14,108 bases of DNA. Source: DATEOR01 sp035273885. GTDB lineage: Bacteria; Actinomycetota; Thermoleophilia; Gaiellales; Gaiellaceae. Below the pieces are notes generated by a model. That model was not told the origin of the DNA and ran no database searches. It worked only from the letters and a program-made list of their open reading frames with translations. The translations under genes were made by a program, and so were the position numbers. Location: the NCBI GenBank assembly GCA_035273885.1, contig DATEOR010000049.1, forward strand, positions 1 to 14,108, in the 5' to 3' direction. Below are positions 11,685-14,108 of the stretch, one piece after another (positions within the stretch are counted from its first letter, which is position 1; every line of letters starts with the position of its first letter).

Positions 11685-13166
11685 ATGCGACGCGCTCGCA
11701 GGACAGGTCTCGCCCTCCTCTCCATGGTCGCGGCGTCGTTGGCCCTGCCGAGCGCGGCCTCGGCTCACGCGGTCTCGGGGATCGACTACCGCTTCCCGCT
11801 TCCGATCTGGCTCTTCGCGCTCGCCGCGGGCGTTGCGGTGCTCGCCTCGGCCCCGGCGGCGATGTTCGCCGTGCGCTCGAACACGTCGTGGACGGGCGGC
11901 GACTTCTACGGCTCGATCCGAAGGCTGCACCTCGGGACGATCGGGCTCGTCGTCTTCACGCTCGCCCTCGCCGATGTCGTCGTCGGCGGCCTCTTCGGGC
12001 CCGAAGACTTCTTCGAGAACCCGGCCACGATCGTGATCTGGGTCGACTTCTGGGTCGGGCTCGGCATCGTCACCGCACTTGTCGGAAACGCGTGGGACTT
12101 CGTCAGCCCGCTTTCCGCGGCCGGACGCGCTCTCGAGCGCACCCTCGCCTTCCGCGGAGCGACCGCTCTGCGGTACCCGGAGCGGCTCGGTCTCTGGCCC
12201 GCAACCGCGCTCGTCCTTCTCTGGAGCTGGCTGGAGCTCGTCTGGGACCCCGCCAAGAAGCCTCTCACGCTCACGATCATCATCCTTGCCTACCTCGCCC
12301 TCCAGCTGGTGGCGATGGCTCTCTTCGGGACCGAGATCTGGCTCGCGCGCGGCGAGCTCTTCACGGTCGTTGCCCGGACGCTGGCCCGCTTCGCCCCGGT
12401 CGAGCTCTACGTGCGGCGCCCGGCCGGCGTCTGCAGGGCGAATCGCTGCGTCGAGGAGGAACGCGTCAACTGTCCGTCCTGCTGGCTCGACGCCGACCCC
12501 GAGGATCGGGCGATGCGCCTGCGGACCTATGGCTCGGGGGTGCGGCGTGAGCCGAGCCTCGGTACCGGCGGCGGGACGTTCGTCCTCGCGCTCCTCGCGA
12601 CGGTCGTCTACGACGGCTTCTCGCAGACGCAGCGCTACGTCGACCTCGAGAGCTGGTTCCTCGACCGCTCGACGTGGCTCGCACTGCACGAGACGTTGCT
12701 CGACTCGCTGATCATGTTCGCCATCGTCGGCGCCTTCGCGCTCGCCTTCCTCCTCGTCGTCACCGCGGTCTCGCGGCTCGAGGCGACGTCCGTCACCGAC
12801 GCGGCACGCCGCTACGCGCCCACCCTCATCCCGATCGCGGCCGTCTACTTCGTCTCCCACTACTTCCTCTACCTCCTGTACGCGAGCCAGTTCACGTGGG
12901 CTGCGGTGGCCGATCCGTTCGGCCGCGAGTGGGTTCCCGACGCCTCGCCGTGGACCGGGGTGCCCGGCGCCGTCGTCTGGTACCTCCAGGTCGCCCTGAT
13001 CGTCTGGGGCCATGTCATCGCCGTCTTCGAGGCCCACCGCGTGTCGCTCGGCGTCCACGTGAACGCCCGCCGTGCCGTGATGGCGCAAGTCCCGCTCATA
13101 CTCCTGATGGTGGGGTACACCTTCACAGGGCTCTGGGTGCTGGGCCAGGTGCTCGCGGCTCCTTGA
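11685..13166 (+). CDS. polytopic membrane protein with a four-Cys loop, upstream of ctaG
   Basis: A 493-residue exported and membrane-embedded protein. Residues 1-27 form a signal peptide (RRARRTGLALLSMVAAS, A-S-A site), and cutting there would leave a mature N-terminal His (HAVSGIDYRFPLP). About ten hydrophobic segments follow, near 38-60, 87-108, 118-140, 170-190, 198-218, 288-305, 330-355, 368-390, 413-437 and 452-472. Between the fifth and sixth lies a soluble loop with Cys250, 255, 263 and 266 (C-x4-C-x7-C-x2-C), a possible metal site. Similar actinobacterial proteins are sometimes labelled fenitrothion hydrolase, a name I would not rely on. The ATG at 11685 is the first start after the tRNA; upstream codons in frame run through the tRNA. 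Its TGA overlaps the TTG of ctaG, so the two are translationally coupled. A role in copper or oxidase assembly is inference from context. Confidence 0.8.
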   Translation: MRRARRTGLALLSMVAASLALPSAASAHAVSGIDYRFPLPIWLFALAAGVAVLASAPAAMFAVRSNTSWTGGDFYGSIRRLHLGTIGLVVFTLALADVVVGGLFGPEDFFENPATIVIWVDFWVGLGIVTALVGNAWDFVSPLSAAGRALERTLAFRGATALRYPERLGLWPATALVLLWSWLELVWDPAKKPLTLTIIILAYLALQLVAMALFGTEIWLARGELFTVVARTLARFAPVELYVRRPAGVCRANRCVEEERVNCPSCWLDADPEDRAMRLRTYGSGVRREPSLGTGGGTFVLALLATVVYDGFSQTQRYVDLESWFLDRSTWLALHETLLDSLIMFAIVGAFALAFLLVVTAVSRLEATSVTDAARRYAPTLIPIAAVYFVSHYFLYLLYASQFTWAAVADPFGREWVPDASPWTGVPGAVVWYLQVALIVWGHVIAVFEAHRVSLGVHVNARRAVMAQVPLILLMVGYTFTGLWVLGQVLAAP

Positions 13167-14023
13167 TCCTCGCGCACGCGGGTCATCACCACGAGGCGAT
13201 CGCCTCCGCCTGGGAGGCGCCTATCGCCGTCCTCGCGGGCGCGGCGCTTGCGCTGGCCCTTTTCGGGCAGGCGTTCGTCCGGCTGCGCCGGCGGGGCCGC
13301 AAGGATCACGCCGGGTGGGACCGCGCCGCGCTCTTCGCCCTGGCGGTCGCGCTCGGGACGCTGGCACTCGTCTCGCCGCTCGACTACATCGGCGAGGAGT
13401 ACCTGCTCTCGGCGCACATGCTCCAGCACGTGATCATCGGAGACCTGGCTGTGGCGCTCGCCGTTGTGGCGCTCAGAGGGCCGCTGACGTTCTTCCTGAT
13501 CCCGTCGGTGGTTCTCGGCCGGCTTGCCCGGCTGGAGTGGCTGCGGTCGGGTCTTCGCGTCCTGCTCAATCCGAAGGTCGCCTTCGCGCTCTGGGCGGTC
13601 GTGATCGCCGCCTGGCACGTGCCGGCCGCCTACGACTACACGCTCACGCACCAGGTCGTGCACGACATCGAGCACCTCTCGTTCGTCGTCGTCGGGCTGC
13701 TCGTCTGGATCCAGCTCGTCGACCCGTCCCGACGCCGCGAGCTCTCCTTCGCCGGGAAGCTCGCGCTTGCGATCGCGCTCTTCGCGGCCGGGCAGATCCT
13801 CGCCGACGTCCTCATCTTCGCGATGCGCCCGCTCTACGGGAGCTACGCCGAGCAGCCCGACCGGCTGCTCGGCCTCTCACCGCTCGAGGACCAGAGGCTC
13901 GCCGGCCTCGTGATGATGGGCGAGCAGCTCCTGACCCTCGGCACCTTCGTCGCCCTCACGCTCATCGCCCAGCATCGCCGCCTCTTCCGTCCCAGCGAGG
14001 ACGACCGGCGCGTCGCCGCGTGA
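13163..14023 (+). CDS. ctaG: cytochrome c oxidase assembly protein, CtaG family (caa3 type)
   Basis: A 286-residue integral membrane protein of the caa3_CtaG family, which takes part in assembly (probably copper delivery) of the terminal oxidase. It has about seven hydrophobic segments. Conserved histidines are His85 and His89 (HMLQHVIIGDL), His152 (AWHVPAAYD), His163, His167 and His171 (LTHQVVHDIEHLSF). The N-terminus HAGHHHE is a His cluster, likely outside the membrane, able to bind metal. Start: a TTG whose TGA overlap with the upstream stop gives a TTGA junction; no ATG or GTG lies nearby in frame, and the open frame further left is a shadow of the upstream gene. The stop overlaps the next gene as GTGA. 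Confident family call; exact start less so. Confidence 0.9.
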   Translation: MILAHAGHHHEAIASAWEAPIAVLAGAALALALFGQAFVRLRRRGRKDHAGWDRAALFALAVALGTLALVSPLDYIGEEYLLSAHMLQHVIIGDLAVALAVVALRGPLTFFLIPSVVLGRLARLEWLRSGLRVLLNPKVAFALWAVVIAAWHVPAAYDYTLTHQVVHDIEHLSFVVVGLLVWIQLVDPSRRRELSFAGKLALAIALFAAGQILADVLIFAMRPLYGSYAEQPDRLLGLSPLEDQRLAGLVMMGEQLLTLGTFVALTLIAQHRRLFRPSEDDRRVAA

Positions 14024-14108
14024 GCCCCGCGCCCTCTTCGTTCACCTTCGAGCCGCTCTTTCTGGCGCTCGTCGTGGTTGCAGCGGCGCTCTACGCCCGG
14101 GCCGCGCG
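14020..14108 (+). CDS. start of a membrane protein, cut by window end (possibly a second CtaG-like protein)
   Basis: Starts at GTG in a GTGA overlap with the ctaG stop. Only 29 codons are visible: a short polar start (SPAPSSFTFEP) and a hydrophobic helix (LFLALVVVAAALYA). Such a first helix and short leader fit another CtaG-type protein, and duplicated ctaG genes side by side would make sense, but this is inference from little sequence. The tight overlap makes it part of the same operon. Confidence 0.6.
   Translation, partial: MSPAPSSFTFEPLFLALVVVAAALYARAA

Noticed and set aside
12674..13162. ctaG frame open upstream to 12674
   Set aside because: It overlaps the hydrophobic C-terminal half of the upstream gene with an Arg/Pro-rich product; the TTG at 13163 gives a normal CtaG length.
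1..14108. CRISPR arrays, insertion sequences, phage or integrase genes
   Set aside because: No regularly spaced repeats, transposase or integrase motifs were seen; apart from the decayed repeat gene, this is a stable chromosomal region.

Overview
This is a very GC-rich chromosomal segment with short intergenic gaps, many GTG or TTG starts and several 4-base stop/start overlaps. The gene mix (Ku, an orphan RsbW-like kinase, CwlO-like NlpC/P60 and 3D-domain wall proteins, two CtaG-type membrane proteins) suggests a high-GC Gram-positive actinobacterium. A deep lineage such as Thermoleophilia (Gaiellales or Solirubrobacterales) fits best, but that placement is inference from gene style and not from a marker gene.

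Layout. Bases 1-3100 (+): the 3' end of truA, a HAD phosphatase and ligA, tightly packed with an 11-base overlap between the last two. Bases 3086-4366 (-): a PBP4-type D-Ala-D-Ala carboxypeptidase, convergent with ligA. Bases 4365-4685 (+): a small helical protein whose start codon overlaps that of the carboxypeptidase on the other strand. Bases 4712-6447 (-): a NarL-type response regulator and, upstream of it, a secreted coiled-coil plus 3D-domain protein. Bases about 6620-7660 (+): a divergent secreted coiled-coil plus NlpC/P60 protein whose N-terminal half resembles the 3D-domain protein. Bases 7657-8052 (-): an RsbW-like ATPase, divergent from ku (8184-9035, +). Bases about 9070-9494 (+): a frameshifted remnant of a repeat (beta-propeller-like) protein. 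Bases 9507-9680 (-): a 57-residue putative DNA-binding protein with a strong Shine-Dalgarno and an unusual leader holding an intrinsic terminator. Bases 9825-10739 (+): an alpha/beta hydrolase that overlaps, tail to tail, a NIF3-family gene (10656-11399, -). Bases 11586-11659 (+): tRNA-Pro(CGG). Bases 11685-14108 (+): three coupled membrane-protein genes, namely a polytopic protein with a Cys cluster, CtaG, and the start of a third one cut by the window edge.

Functional themes. Bases 3086-7660 are cell-wall biology: a peptidoglycan carboxypeptidase and two wall-hydrolase-like proteins on related stalks, with a response regulator between them. LigA and Ku are DNA ligation and end-joining proteins; no LigD is present in this window. 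The right end looks like a copper/cytochrome-oxidase assembly operon. The least ordinary stretch is 9500-9840, where a good minus-strand promoter, a possible leaderless mini-ORF and a textbook terminator all precede the RBS of a tiny gene, which looks like an attenuated leader or a terminated small RNA.
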